From contig NZ_LT700212.1 of the NCBI RefSeq assembly GCF_900155435.1, positions 1,112,771 to 1,176,770 on the forward strand: a stretch of DNA of 64,000 nt, written 5' to 3'. The DNA comes from Actinomyces provencensis (GTDB taxonomy: Bacteria; Actinomycetota; Actinomycetes; Actinomycetales; Actinomycetaceae). A model generated the notes under the pieces. That model was given only the letters and a program-made list of their open reading frames with translations, had not been told where the DNA came from and ran no database searches. The position numbers and the translations under genes were made by a program. Positions 9,254 through 18,023 of the stretch are shown here, piece after piece (within the stretch, counting starts at the first letter, position 1; each line of letters opens with the position of its first letter).

Positions 9254-10855
9254 ATGAGCTCGTCTGTCCAGCCGTCCACCGCACCCGGACCCGGACCCGG
9301 ACCCGGACGCACCCCACGCCTGCAGGTCTCCGACGTGACCGTCGTCGACCAGTCACTGATGCGGCGTGCCGTGACGGGCACCATCGTCGGCAACACCATG
9401 GAGTGGTACGACGTCGGTGTCTACGGCTACCTCGCCCTCACCATGGGGCAGGTGTTCCTGCCCACGGCAGAGTCCTCCGTGCAGGTCCTCTTCTCCCTGG
9501 GGGTCTTCGCCTCCACCTATGTGGCCCGCCCCCTGGGCGGCATCGTCCTGGGGCGCCTGGGTGACCGGATCGGACGCCAGAAGGTCCTCGCCGCCACCCT
9601 GATCCTCATGGCCGCCTCCACCTTCGCCATCGGACTGTTGCCGACCCATGCGGCCGTGGGCGCCCTCGCCCCCGTCATCCTCGTCGTCCTCAAGCTCCTG
9701 CAGGGCTTCTCCACCGGAGGCGAGTACGCGGGTGCCACGACCTTCGTCAGCGAGCACGCGCCGGACAGGCGTCGCGGATTCTTCGCCTCCGTCCTCGACA
9801 CGGGCTCCTACATGGGCTTCGCCCTGGGTGCCGCCGTGGTCTCGGCACCCCACCTGCTCATCGGCCAGCAGGCCATCCTCGACGGAGGGTGGCGGATTCC
9901 CTTCCTCATCGCCGGACCACTGGGCATCGTCGCCATCCACTTCCGGCTCCGCATCGAGGAGACACCCGCCTTCCAGGCGCACCTGGACGCCCAGGAGGCC
10001 GCCGGGCACGGCGACGGCAGCCAGGTCACCGGGGCCCCGGGGACCGCGTCGATGGTGCGCACCCTGTGGCGCCCCATCCTCATCGCCATGACCCTGGTCG
10101 CCGCGGCCAACACCCTGGCGTACGCCCTCACCAGCTACATGCCGACCTACCTCACCGACACCCTCGGCTACGACGCCGTGCACGGCACGCTGCTCACCAT
10201 CCCGGTGCTCGTGGTGATGTCCCTGTGCATCCCCCTGGCGGGACGGCTCTCGGACCGCATCGGTCGCCGCCCCGTGCTCTGGCTCGGCTCGGTCAGTGCC
10301 ATTGCGCTGTCGGTGCCGGCCTTCCTCCTGCTGGCACACGGGGCCGTGTGGTCCACGCTGACGGGACTGTCACTCATCGCCGTCCCGGTCACCTTCTACG
10401 TCTCCAACCTCACCTCCGCATTTCCGGCGCTGTTCCCCACCCGCGCCCGGTACGGGGCCATGGGGATCTCCTACAATGTCGCGGTCGCCCTGTTCGGGGG
10501 CACGTCCCCCCTGATCATCGAGTCGATCCTCCAGGCCACCGGCAATCAGCTCTCCCCCGCCTTCTACATGATGGGCATGTCGGTACTGGGGGCCGTCGCC
10601 GTGTGGTTCATGCGGGAGTCGTCCTGCCGTCCGCTGCCCGGTTCCATGCCCTCGGTGGCTTCTGCCCAGGAGGCCGAGGAGCTGGTGGCGAACCAGGACG
10701 ACAGCCCATTCCTGGACCTGTCGGAGTTGCCCTTCGAGGCCCTGCGAGTGCCTGACGCGGTCCTGGCGCTCGGCAGCAATGCGGCGGTCGTGCCCGGCAG
10801 CAATGCTGTCACGTCCGCCCCTACGGGAGCTGGTCGGACGACCGGGTCACACTGA
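9254..10855 (+). CDS. MFS transporter, metabolite:H+ symporter (ProP-like proline/betaine) family, copy 1
   Basis: A 533-residue twelve-helix transporter of the MHS branch of the major facilitator superfamily. Signatures are GNTMEWYDVGVYGYLA in helix 1, GRLGDRIGRQKVL in the first cytoplasmic loop, LQGFSTGGEYAGATTF in helix 4, and GRLSDRIGRRPVLW in the loop after helix 8. ProP-like members take up proline, glycine betaine or related osmolytes with protons. It is a close paralogue of 16482-18023; the C-terminal tails differ, and this one has a longer Ala/Gly-rich extension. AGGAGG lies just upstream of ATG 9254. Expression probably starts at the 8966 promoter and includes the long structured leader. 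The substrate is inferred from family and from the betaine-type ABC transporter nearby. Confidence 0.85.
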   Translation: MSSSVQPSTAPGPGPGPGRTPRLQVSDVTVVDQSLMRRAVTGTIVGNTMEWYDVGVYGYLALTMGQVFLPTAESSVQVLFSLGVFASTYVARPLGGIVLGRLGDRIGRQKVLAATLILMAASTFAIGLLPTHAAVGALAPVILVVLKLLQGFSTGGEYAGATTFVSEHAPDRRRGFFASVLDTGSYMGFALGAAVVSAPHLLIGQQAILDGGWRIPFLIAGPLGIVAIHFRLRIEETPAFQAHLDAQEAAGHGDGSQVTGAPGTASMVRTLWRPILIAMTLVAAANTLAYALTSYMPTYLTDTLGYDAVHGTLLTIPVLVVMSLCIPLAGRLSDRIGRRPVLWLGSVSAIALSVPAFLLLAHGAVWSTLTGLSLIAVPVTFYVSNLTSAFPALFPTRARYGAMGISYNVAVALFGGTSPLIIESILQATGNQLSPAFYMMGMSVLGAVAVWFMRESSCRPLPGSMPSVASAQEAEELVANQDDSPFLDLSELPFEALRVPDAVLALGSNAAVVPGSNAVTSAPTGAGRTTGSH

Positions 10856-11127
10856 CTGGCCTGCCCTCACCTCCAGCCAGCCCTGACCTCCGGCCACCTC
10901 TCACCTTCGGCCGCCCTCACGCGCGCCCACAATCCATCCGGAGGGCGACGAGGTGTGAGGTCGAGGCCTCTTGAGCGCCGTTCCGACCCTCAGTGGGCAC
11001 GAGTGCACATCTCATCGCCCCTCACCCATCCCCGCCGCCCCCGTGACCACGTCTCGGCGCCCCTCCAGCACACATCCACCCACGAGAGTGCTCCATCCTC
11101 CGGCAGCCACGAGGGCGCTACCGGGAT
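10856..11127. other. Intergenic stretch between convergent genes
   Basis: About 270 bases with no convincing gene. It holds CCGGCCACC/TCGGCCGCC-like direct repeats with Cys/Thr-rich composition on both strands, and the 3' ends of two convergent genes face it. No clear terminator hairpin was found. Confidence 0.5.
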
Positions 11128-11682
11128 TCACACCAAGAGCGCCAGCAGGCCCCGCCCGATCACACCCAGGAGGACGGACCAGGTCAGGGACGCCAGCGTC
11201 CCCACCACGAACCGCTCCGACGCAGCGGGGGTGGAGAGCTCCCTGAATCGGCCCAGTCCCTTGACCGCCACGATGGCGGCGAGGATCGTGTACTCGCCCA
11301 GCAGCACAGCACCGGTCGCGGCGAAGCGTTCCAGCAGGCCGATCCACAGTCCCCCGCGCAGCCCGTGTGCCTCCTCGGAGTTGGCCGCTCCGTCCACGCT
11401 GCCGGGCCTGCCTCTGCCGGTCCCGGTGTCAGCGCCGGTGCATGTGTCGGTGTCCGAGCCGGTGTCCGCTCCAGGGGTGGACGCCTTCGTCGAGGCCCCC
11501 ACCGCGTGATCCGCTCCCCCCGGCGTCCCGGGCAGCTCCGCACCGGTCCCCTTCGTGTCCTCCTCGCGGGACCCCGAGGCCCTGCTGCGCGAGAGGATCG
11601 CGATCACGAGTGGCCAGCCCGTCAGTGCGCTGACCACCATGACGGCCAGGCCGATCACCACCTGCAGGATCTGGTGCGTCAT
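11128..11682 (-). CDS. Membrane protein with Thr/Gly/Asp-rich linker, partner of SatD-like gene
   Basis: A 184-residue protein with one N-terminal membrane segment (QVVIGLAVMVVSALTGWPLV), a low-complexity middle rich in Thr, Gly and Asp (TGSDTDTCTGADTGTGRG), and two C-terminal membrane segments around LERFAATGAVLLGEYTILAA and TLASLTWSVLLGVIGRG. Its function is not recognised. The ATG at 11682 overlaps the stop codon of the upstream SatD-like gene by one base (TGATG), so the two are translationally coupled; a G-rich ribosome site lies about 7 nt upstream. The tight coupling suggests a two-gene unit, like the satD-satE neighbourhood known from streptococci, although this protein is not clearly SatE. 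Confidence 0.65.
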   Translation of the reverse strand: MTHQILQVVIGLAVMVVSALTGWPLVIAILSRSRASGSREEDTKGTGAELPGTPGGADHAVGASTKASTPGADTGSDTDTCTGADTGTGRGRPGSVDGAANSEEAHGLRGGLWIGLLERFAATGAVLLGEYTILAAIVAVKGLGRFRELSTPAASERFVVGTLASLTWSVLLGVIGRGLLALLV

Positions 11683-12329
11683 CACCGCTGCCCCCCTCCC
11701 CATTCCTCCGCCATCCGTGCACCTGCGGCATCCAGCAGTCGTGCTGCCAGGGGCAGTGCCTCCACCTCCAGTTGCCAGGACGCCGTCCGGAGGCGCTGGC
11801 TCAGGGCCTGTGGGGTGATGGCGAGACGTTGGGCGACGTCACGCAGGGGCTGGTGCGTCCCGCCCTCGTCCCGCGTCGCCTCCACGGCATCGACGGCGTC
11901 CCACCCGGCTGCCGTGCGCCGGGTCCACATCGAGGCGAGCAGCCGCAACACCACGTCGGCGTCGCGGGCCCCCTCGTCTGACCGGTTGCCACCCAGCACA
12001 CGCAGGGAAGGTGTGAGGGACTTGGCCTCCTCGACGGCTTCGCGGGCGCGGATGAAGGCCTCGCCGCGGGCCTCCCGGGTGCTGGCCGGCAGTGGCAGTT
12101 CGACGGGTCCGACACCGATGCCGACATGCCACTCCTGGTCGCGCAGCAGGCGACGGCACGTCGCGACCACGTCCTCTCCCCGACCCAGGAGCGCCTGGAT
12201 CTCGTCCCCCACGGTGCGTTCGAAGGGAAGGACCGGCTCGGGGACGGCGCGCCCCAGGGCGCCCAGGGCGTCGGGCACCAGGTCCCTGCCGTCCCTGGAG
12301 CGCCGTTGGTCCACAGTCATCGCGAACAT
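11682..12329 (-). CDS. SatD-family protein with C-terminal helix-turn-helix
   Basis: A 215-residue protein that begins MFAMTVDQRRSRDG, the usual SatD opening, followed by PFERTVGDEIQALL and the GIGVGPVELPLP segment. The C-terminal third has a helix-turn-helix (DVAQRLAITPQALSQRLRTA), so it probably binds DNA. SatD proteins were named for the acid-tolerance sat operon of Streptococcus mutans; their biochemical role is open. ATG 12329 is chosen over the upstream 12365 because a good promoter ends 7 nt before it (TTGATT, 17 bp, TAGACT), which predicts a leaderless mRNA. A perfect palindrome sits in the spacer, so the protein may repress itself. It is coupled to the membrane protein downstream. 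Confidence 0.65.
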   Translation of the reverse strand: MFAMTVDQRRSRDGRDLVPDALGALGRAVPEPVLPFERTVGDEIQALLGRGEDVVATCRRLLRDQEWHVGIGVGPVELPLPASTREARGEAFIRAREAVEEAKSLTPSLRVLGGNRSDEGARDADVVLRLLASMWTRRTAAGWDAVDAVEATRDEGGTHQPLRDVAQRLAITPQALSQRLRTASWQLEVEALPLAARLLDAAGARMAEEWGGGQR

Positions 12330-12336
12330 GACAACA

Positions 12337-12365
12337 AGTCTAGAACCTTGATTCAAGGAAATCAA
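12337..12365 (-). promoter_or_regulatory. Promoter and palindromic operator of the SatD-like gene
   Basis: On the minus strand: TTGATT (12365-12360), 17-bp spacer, TAGACT (12342-12337), then 7 nt to the ATG at 12329. The spacer holds the perfect palindrome CCTTGA-A-TCAAGG (12346-12358). This is a typical place for a repressor site. Confidence 0.7.
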
Positions 12366-12489
12366 AGGTTGAGCCTTTCGGAGGCGAGTTCATGTCGCAG
12401 TCCTCCCCCGGTCCGACGCCCCAGACCCTGGGTCCCCGACCGGGCGAACCCGCGAGGTTGATGCGGACCGACGAACTAGTGTGGGCGAC

Positions 12490-13929
12490 ATGTCGCACTC
12501 CCATGGCCACGGCGGTCCCGCACCCGCCAGCCGCTCGGTGGTCATCAGCCTGGCCGTCGTCATGACTCTCATCCTCATGGTCACCGTCTTCGCCCTCGTC
12601 CTGCTCTGGCCCAGTTCCGCGGACCTCCCCGAGCGCAGGAGTTTCCTCTACGAGGGCGCCCGTGAGGTCTCCGCCACCGTCCTGGACATCGAGAGCCCCG
12701 GAGACGTCCAGACCGGCGTCAACGCGGAGGTGAGGGTGCGCCTCGACCAGGACGGCACGGAGACGGTCATCCAGATGGGTCCGACCCTGGTCACCGATGA
12801 CATCGTCGGCGCCCGAATGCGTCTGGTCGAGATCCCCGCCTACGACGACGGGGGCAGCGCCCTCGACCCAGGCGTCGATCCCGGACTCGACCCGGGGAGC
12901 GAGTCCGGCGCAACCGGCGAGGACGGTTCACTGCTCGATCCAGGGACGGAGTCGGGCGCGGGTTCCGGTGCAGACCTCGGCGCGGATCCGACCGCAACCG
13001 CTGCGACACCCGACTACATGTTCATGGACTTCCACCGGGGTGTCCCCCTGGTCGCCCTGGGGATCGTCCTCGCCATCCTCGTGGTGGCCGTTGCGCGTCT
13101 CAAGGGCCTCGCAGCCCTGTGCGGGTTGGTCGCAGCCCTGGCCACCATCTGGTTCTTCACCCTTCCCGCCCTCCTGGCGGGACAACCTTCGCTACCGGTC
13201 GCGCTGACCACGGCCAGTGCGGTCCTCTTCATCGTCGTCTACCTGGCCCACGGGATCTCCGTGAAGTCCTCCACCGCACTGCTGGGGACCTTCGCCGGCA
13301 TCGCCGTCGTCACCCTGCTGGCGGCATGGGCGATCCCCGCGGCACACCTGATCCCCGGGGGGAGTGAGGAGATGTCCCAGCTGGCCTACTACGCCCAGAA
13401 CGTCGACATCCGCGGAGTCCTGCTGTGCGGCATGGTCCTGGGCGGGGTGGGTGTGCTCAACGACGTCACCATCACCCAGGCGTCCTCCGTGTGGGAGCTG
13501 CGAGCCGCGGCTCCCGAGGATTCGCGCTGGACCATCTTCGTGCGGGCCATGCACATCGGGCGCGACCACATCGCCTCCACCGTCTACACGATCGCCTTCG
13601 CCTACGCCGGGGGCGCGCTGGGACTCCTCATGCTCGCCTCGACGCTCGACCACCGCCTGGCCGACCTGGTCACCTATGACGACATCGCCCAGGAGTTGGT
13701 CGGCATCGCGGTGGCCTCCATCGGCCTGGTGCTCGCCATTCCCCTGACCACGGGCATCGCGGCGGCGCTGGTGGGCAGCCCCCGTGTGTCCGCACGGGTG
13801 CACGAAGGTGGGGGAACCCACACCCACGGCGCGCACGAGGACGACGCGAACTCGGGGGCCCCGTACGAGGGTGTCGGGGACGGTGCCGGCACCGACGATG
13901 TCCGCCGCTCCCCCGTCCCCCGCCACTGA
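12490..13929 (+). CDS. YibE/F family membrane protein
   Basis: A 479-residue protein with one N-terminal membrane segment, an extracytoplasmic domain of about 150 residues, and at least seven C-terminal membrane segments starting near residue 185. The block GVGVLNDVTITQASSVWEL and the later IGRDHIASTVYTIAFAYAG are hallmarks of the YibE/F family, whose function is unknown. The extracytoplasmic part carries an Asp/Gly/Pro-rich repeat (DPGVDPGLDPGSESG). The termini are His-rich (SHSHGHGG and GGGTHTHGAHEDD), which could bind metal (inference). ATG 12490 has a possible TAGTGT -10 seven bases upstream; a GTG at 12481 is also possible. No ribosome site is clear for either. Confidence 0.8.
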   Translation: MSHSHGHGGPAPASRSVVISLAVVMTLILMVTVFALVLLWPSSADLPERRSFLYEGAREVSATVLDIESPGDVQTGVNAEVRVRLDQDGTETVIQMGPTLVTDDIVGARMRLVEIPAYDDGGSALDPGVDPGLDPGSESGATGEDGSLLDPGTESGAGSGADLGADPTATAATPDYMFMDFHRGVPLVALGIVLAILVVAVARLKGLAALCGLVAALATIWFFTLPALLAGQPSLPVALTTASAVLFIVVYLAHGISVKSSTALLGTFAGIAVVTLLAAWAIPAAHLIPGGSEEMSQLAYYAQNVDIRGVLLCGMVLGGVGVLNDVTITQASSVWELRAAAPEDSRWTIFVRAMHIGRDHIASTVYTIAFAYAGGALGLLMLASTLDHRLADLVTYDDIAQELVGIAVASIGLVLAIPLTTGIAAALVGSPRVSARVHEGGGTHTHGAHEDDANSGAPYEGVGDGAGTDDVRRSPVPRH

Positions 13930-14046
13930 TCGGACCGCGACGAACCCCTCCCTCTGTTGCAGCCCCGCAGGTCCCTGCTCTCCCGGCACCACCCCGTCCG
14001 GACCCGACGCCGGGTGCTGGGAGCTGGCGTCCCCTACGGTGGAGGG

Positions 14047-15219
14047 ATGACCGTCAGGCTGACAGCCACCCGAGCCCGACGCCTGCGTGCCCGCAACCAA
14101 CTGATCGCAGGATCCTCCCTGACCCCGACCGAGGTCGTCGACCGCGCGGTGGCCCTCCAGGGCCAGAACCTCGGAGCCGTCCTGCGGGCGATCGCCCTGC
14201 GATCAGCCCCGGGCACCACGGTCGCCGATGTCCGGGCAGCCTTCGACCGAGGTGAGTTGGTGCGCTCCTGGCCGATGCGCGGCACCCTCTTCGCCACCAC
14301 GCCCCAGCACCTGGCCACACTCCTGCAGATCACCGGACCCCGCATCCACCGTGCCACCACCAGACGGCGAGCAGAGCTCGGCCTCGGGGACGCGACCATC
14401 GAGAAGGCGTGGGAGGTGCTGGGGACCGCACTGTCCGAACGTCCCCTCGGTCGCGCTGAGGCCCTCGACCTGTGGGAGGCAGCCGGCATCGCGACGCGCG
14501 GGGGCCCGGGCTACCACCTGCTCATGCACCTCGCCGTGGCCGGGCACATCCACTGGGGCCCCTTCGCGCCTGATGGCACCGCCCAGCTGCTCGCACTCTC
14601 CCCCGCGCCGAAGGAGTCGGACCCGGAGGATGCCCTCGTGGAGGTGGTCCGCGGCTACGTGCTGGCCCGCGGTCCTGTCACCGAGGCCGATCTCGCGTGG
14701 TGGACCAAGCTCCCCAGGGGCATGCTGCGCCGGGCCCTGTCCGAGGTGGAGGACCTGGTCGAGGTCCAGATGGAGGGTGTACCCGCCCTCGTCGTCGTGG
14801 ATGATGCACGGACGGGCGGGGCCTGGGCTGGTGGGGCGCGAGCCGGTGGTACTGCGTACGACGCCGCCCCGCCCGAAGCCTCGGCCACTGCTGGGGCTGC
14901 ACCCGCTGATCCTGCGGAGGGCCTCACTGACAACCCACCGAGCGGGGTCCGACTGCTCCCGGCCTTCGACGAGTGGGTGCTGGGTCACGCGGAGCGCTCT
15001 CTGATCGCCTCACCCACCATGCTGCAGGCATTGGTGCCCGGGAACAACGGCGTGTTCCGACCGGCGGTGCTCGTGGACGGGCGCGTCGTGGGGACCTGGG
15101 GGATGCGTCCCCCTCGGGCGGGTCGACCGGCGACCGCCGAGGTCGACCTCGTCGAGGACGTCCCCGCCCGCACGAGGCTCGCCGTCGACCGCGCCGCCCG
15201 GGCGTGGTCCCTGGGCTGA
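14047..15219 (+). CDS. Winged-helix DNA-binding domain protein (PF06224-type)
   Basis: A 390-residue protein of the HTH_42/YcaQ-like group. Recognisable parts are RARNQLI at the start, VALQGQNLGAVLRAIALR, ELVRSWPMRGTLFATTP, and near the end LLPAFDEWVLGHAERS followed by FRPAVLVDGRVVGTWGM. Some relatives are DNA glycosylases that unhook interstrand crosslinks (YcaQ, AlkZ); those have a QxQ/QxD catalytic motif, and here the equivalent is LQGQNLG, so catalysis is possible but unproven. ATG 14047 is preferred to the upstream frame because TACGGT ends 6 nt before it, the leaderless pattern seen often in this window. A variable Gly/Ala-rich insert (about residues 255-297) separates the two halves. 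Confidence 0.75.
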   Translation: MTVRLTATRARRLRARNQLIAGSSLTPTEVVDRAVALQGQNLGAVLRAIALRSAPGTTVADVRAAFDRGELVRSWPMRGTLFATTPQHLATLLQITGPRIHRATTRRRAELGLGDATIEKAWEVLGTALSERPLGRAEALDLWEAAGIATRGGPGYHLLMHLAVAGHIHWGPFAPDGTAQLLALSPAPKESDPEDALVEVVRGYVLARGPVTEADLAWWTKLPRGMLRRALSEVEDLVEVQMEGVPALVVVDDARTGGAWAGGARAGGTAYDAAPPEASATAGAAPADPAEGLTDNPPSGVRLLPAFDEWVLGHAERSLIASPTMLQALVPGNNGVFRPAVLVDGRVVGTWGMRPPRAGRPATAEVDLVEDVPARTRLAVDRAARAWSLG

Positions 15220-15282
15220 GGGTCGTCGTCGGGGTCGGCGGGGTCGGCGGGCACCATCAGTCGGCACCCGGGCCGACCGGGG

Positions 15283-15750
15283 TCAGGGGCGCTTGAAGCC
15301 CGGGCGCTCCTGCCTGGTGTCGAGGTCCTCGAGCTCCTCGAACAGGGTGAGCTGGAGGCCGGCGGGCCCCTGCAGGCGCGAGTTGAGGGACCTCCACGGG
15401 GTCTCACGCGGTTCCGCGACCAGCTCGGCTCCACCCTCCACCAGACGTCGAGTCATGCCCTCGCCGTCGGTCACCTCGAAGGCGACACGCAGACGCGCAC
15501 TGGGCCGTCCCTCGGCCTCGACGGCGTCGATCATCCTCACCTGTGCCGGGTTGGCGATCTCGAGCGTGGCACGACCGGCCTCGAGAATCGTGACCCTTGC
15601 GTCACCGTCCGCTTCGAAGGCCGCGTGCTCGGGCAGGCCGAGGACGTCGCGGTAGAACGCGACCGCCGCGGCGTAGTCCTCGGCCTCGACGACCAGGCGG
15701 AGCTGGAGGACGGGCGGCGTCGACCCGTCAGTGGGTGCGTCGTTGTCCAT
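15283..15750 (-). CDS. VOC superfamily (glyoxalase/bleomycin-resistance type) protein
   Basis: A 155-residue protein with the vicinal-oxygen-chelate fold pattern: VLQLRLVVEAEDYAAAVAFY, a YRDVLGLPE motif, then ARVTILEAGRATLEIANP, LRVAFEVTDGEGMTRRLVEG, and GPAGLQLTLFEEL with the C-terminal metal-ligand Glu. Family members include glyoxalases, dioxygenases and drug-binding proteins; the substrate here cannot be predicted. The ATG at 15750 has TACGCT ending 6 nt upstream and no ribosome site, which fits a leaderless mRNA. The longer open frame upstream (to 16560) lies in non-coding repeat DNA. Confidence 0.8.
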   Translation of the reverse strand: MDNDAPTDGSTPPVLQLRLVVEAEDYAAAVAFYRDVLGLPEHAAFEADGDARVTILEAGRATLEIANPAQVRMIDAVEAEGRPSARLRVAFEVTDGEGMTRRLVEGGAELVAEPRETPWRSLNSRLQGPAGLQLTLFEELEDLDTRQERPGFKRP

Positions 15751-16221
15751 GCACACAGCGTAGGGATGACCCGGCCCGGACGCCTGTCGGGCCCCGGACG
15801 GTGCACCGAGCCCGTGCCCGCGCCCGTGCCCCCGTGCCCGCGCGCATCCCCCCGAGGCACGCCCCGCCCGAGTCCCGAAGCACGCCCCGCCCGAGTCCCG
15901 AAGCACGCCCCGTCGCGATGCCACGACCGCCGCGACAGACAATGTCCGTGCCTCGACGTGGGCGTGGAAGATGGGCTCGGCTGTGACCTGCGGGAACACG
16001 AGGAGCATCTCTGGCGGCCATCCGCATTGTCTGCCGCGGGACCGCTGACGACACTGCGGAGACCCACCCCGGGACCCCACCTCCCCCGGAACGGTGTTGG
16101 GCAAAGGATCTTCCACGCAGTGCCCAGGAACGCCTCTCCCAGACCCCGACCCACGTCCCGCCGCGAATCCCGGGCATGGCCCCGGACGACCATCCGTGCA
16201 GGTGAGGAGGATCACGCAATC
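15751..16221. other. Non-coding region upstream of MHS transporter 2
   Basis: About 470 bases with no supported gene, between the VOC gene and the promoter of the second MHS transporter. It contains the tandem repeat at 15858. The long open frames on both strands here have no family resemblance, start inside other genes, and are composed of Arg, Pro and Gly as expected for GC-rich non-coding DNA. Confidence 0.5.
15858..15912 (+). repeat. 23-bp tandem repeat, two full copies plus a partial
   Basis: CACGCCCCGCCCGAGTCCCG plus AAG occurs at 15858-15880 and 15881-15903, and a third partial copy begins at 15904. No function is apparent. Confidence 0.8.
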
Positions 16222-16251
16222 TTGCACGGGTCTCACCACCCCGGGTACGGT
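16222..16251 (+). promoter_or_regulatory. Promoter of the second MHS transporter gene
   Basis: TTGCAC (16222-16227), 18-bp spacer, TACGGT (16246-16251). It predicts a leader of about 224 nt before ATG 16482. The -35 box is identical to that of the paralogous gene at 8966. Confidence 0.6.
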
Positions 16252-16292
16252 CGACGGGTCGCTCACGAGCGGCGCCGGACGGGCGCCGTGGC

Positions 16293-16344
16293 GACACGCC
16301 GGGTCCAGCGGACCCGGTGCAGCGCACAGTCGGACCGTGCCGCC
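16293..16344 (+). promoter_or_regulatory. Structured 5' leader element of MHS transporter 2
   Basis: Hairpin CCGGGTCC-AGC-GGACCCGG (16299-16317), preceded by GACAC and followed by TGCAGCGC, five variable bases, CGGACCG and GCCGCC. It aligns with 9036-9084 upstream of the paralogue. The hairpin stem is conserved in form but not in its inner base pairs. Confidence 0.5.
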
Positions 16345-16481
16345 CTCGTCGATCCCCCGGGGATCCGAAGGCTCCTCCCACGCCGGTCCCGCCCGCGCGA
16401 TCCCTGGACACCGTTCCGGGATCGCCCTTCCGCGAGGCACGCCGCCCGCGAAGCAGACTGCGCGCCTGCCCCGAGGAGCCC

Positions 16482-18023
16482 ATGAGCACACGTGCCCATC
16501 AGTCCGACACATCCACGTCCACTCCCGCGCCGCACCGGCGCCACCTCTCCCACCTGCCACGCAGACTGGAGGTCTCCGACGTCAACGTGGTCGACCAGCC
16601 ACTGATGCGACGAGCCGTCACCGGCACGGTCGTCGGCAACACGATGGAGTGGTACGACGTCGGTGTCTACGGATACCTCGCCGTCGTCATGGGCCAGGTG
16701 TTCCTGCCCACCGCAGACCCCTCGGTCCAGGTCCTCTTCTCCCTGGGTGTCTTCGCCTCCACCTACGTGGCCCGTCCCATCGGCGGCGTCATCCTCGGTC
16801 GCCTGGGGGACCGGATCGGACGCCAGAAGGTCCTCGCCGCCACGCTCATGCTGATGGCCGCCTCCACCTTCGCCATCGGCCTGCTGCCGACCTACGCAAC
16901 CATCGGCGCCCTCGCCCCGGTGCTCCTGGTCGTCCTCAAGCTGCTCCAGGGCTTCTCCACGGGTGGCGAGTACGCGGGTGCCACGACCTTCGTCAGCGAG
17001 TACGCGCCGGACCGCAGGCGCGGGTTCTTCGCCTCCATCCTCGACACCGGGTCCTACATGGGCTTCGCCGTGGGTGCCGCGGTGGTCTCCGTCCTCCAAC
17101 TCACCCTGGGTCAGCAGGCGATCCTCGACGGCGCCTGGCGCATCCCCTTCCTGGTGGCCGGCCCACTGGGCGCCGTCGCCATCCACTTCCGCATGAAGAT
17201 CGAGGAGAGCCCCGCCTTCCAGGCCCAGTTGGACGCCCAGGAGGCCGCGGGCACCGACCGCCCCGACGACGCGCCCTCGAGCACCTCTGACCTGGTGCGC
17301 ACGCACTGGCGCCCCATCCTCATCGCCATCATGTTGGTCGCGGCCGCCAACACCTCGGCCTACGCCCTCACCAGCTACATGCCGACCTACCTCACCGACA
17401 CCCTCGGCTACGACCCCATCCACGGGACACTCCTGACGATCCCGGTGCTGGTGGTCATGTCCCTGTGCATCCCGCTGGCCGGGCGACTCTCGGACCGCAT
17501 CGGGCGCCGCCCCGTGCTGTGGTTGGGCTCGGCCAGCGCCGTGGTGCTCTCCGTGCCCGCCTTCCTGCTCCTGGCACACGGAGCCGTCTGGTCCACGCTG
17601 GCGGGGCTCTCCCTCATCGCGGTGCCCGTGACCCTCTACGTGTCGAACCTGGCCTCCGCACTCCCGGCCCTGTTCCCGACCTCCGCGCGCTACGGCGGGA
17701 TGGGTGTGTCCTACAACGTGGCCGTGGCCGTCTTCGGAGGAACCTCGCCCCTCATCATCGAGTCCATCCTCCAGGCCACCGGCAACCAGCTCTCCCCCGC
17801 CTTCTACATGATGGGCATGTCCGTGGTCGGCGCCGTCGGCGTGTGGTTCATGACCGAGTCGGCCCGTCGCCCGTTGCCCGGGTCCATGCCGTCCGTGGCC
17901 ACGCACGCCGAGGCCCGCGAGCTCGTCGCCGGGCAGGACGACAACCCGCACCTGGACCTCTCCGAGATGCCCCTGGACCAGGAGCTCCCCGCGGAACAGG
18001 AGGCTCCGGCCGGACTCAGATGA
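16482..18023 (+). CDS. MFS transporter, metabolite:H+ symporter (ProP-like proline/betaine) family, copy 2
   Basis: A 513-residue twelve-helix MHS-family symporter, nearly identical in layout to the one at 9254-10855 (NTMEWYDVGVYGYLAV, LGDRIGRQKVL, GFSTGGEYAGATTF, SDRIGRRPVLW). Proton-driven uptake of proline, betaine or a related compatible solute is inferred. The start at 16482 has GAGGAG 3-4 nt upstream, and the frame extends back to 16317 without family similarity. The cytoplasmic C-terminal tail (REL..DDNPHLDLSEMPLDQ) matches the tail of copy 1 in its DDxPxLDLSE block, which points to a conserved interaction. The last 8 bp overlap the 3' end of the convergent ABC substrate-binding gene. 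Confidence 0.85.
   Translation: MSTRAHQSDTSTSTPAPHRRHLSHLPRRLEVSDVNVVDQPLMRRAVTGTVVGNTMEWYDVGVYGYLAVVMGQVFLPTADPSVQVLFSLGVFASTYVARPIGGVILGRLGDRIGRQKVLAATLMLMAASTFAIGLLPTYATIGALAPVLLVVLKLLQGFSTGGEYAGATTFVSEYAPDRRRGFFASILDTGSYMGFAVGAAVVSVLQLTLGQQAILDGAWRIPFLVAGPLGAVAIHFRMKIEESPAFQAQLDAQEAAGTDRPDDAPSSTSDLVRTHWRPILIAIMLVAAANTSAYALTSYMPTYLTDTLGYDPIHGTLLTIPVLVVMSLCIPLAGRLSDRIGRRPVLWLGSASAVVLSVPAFLLLAHGAVWSTLAGLSLIAVPVTLYVSNLASALPALFPTSARYGGMGVSYNVAVAVFGGTSPLIIESILQATGNQLSPAFYMMGMSVVGAVGVWFMTESARRPLPGSMPSVATHAEARELVAGQDDNPHLDLSEMPLDQELPAEQEAPAGLR

Noticed and set aside
15751-16481. Open frames on both strands between the VOC gene and MHS transporter 2
   Set aside because: They begin inside other genes and consist of Arg/Pro/Gly-rich translation of repeat DNA; no ribosome site.
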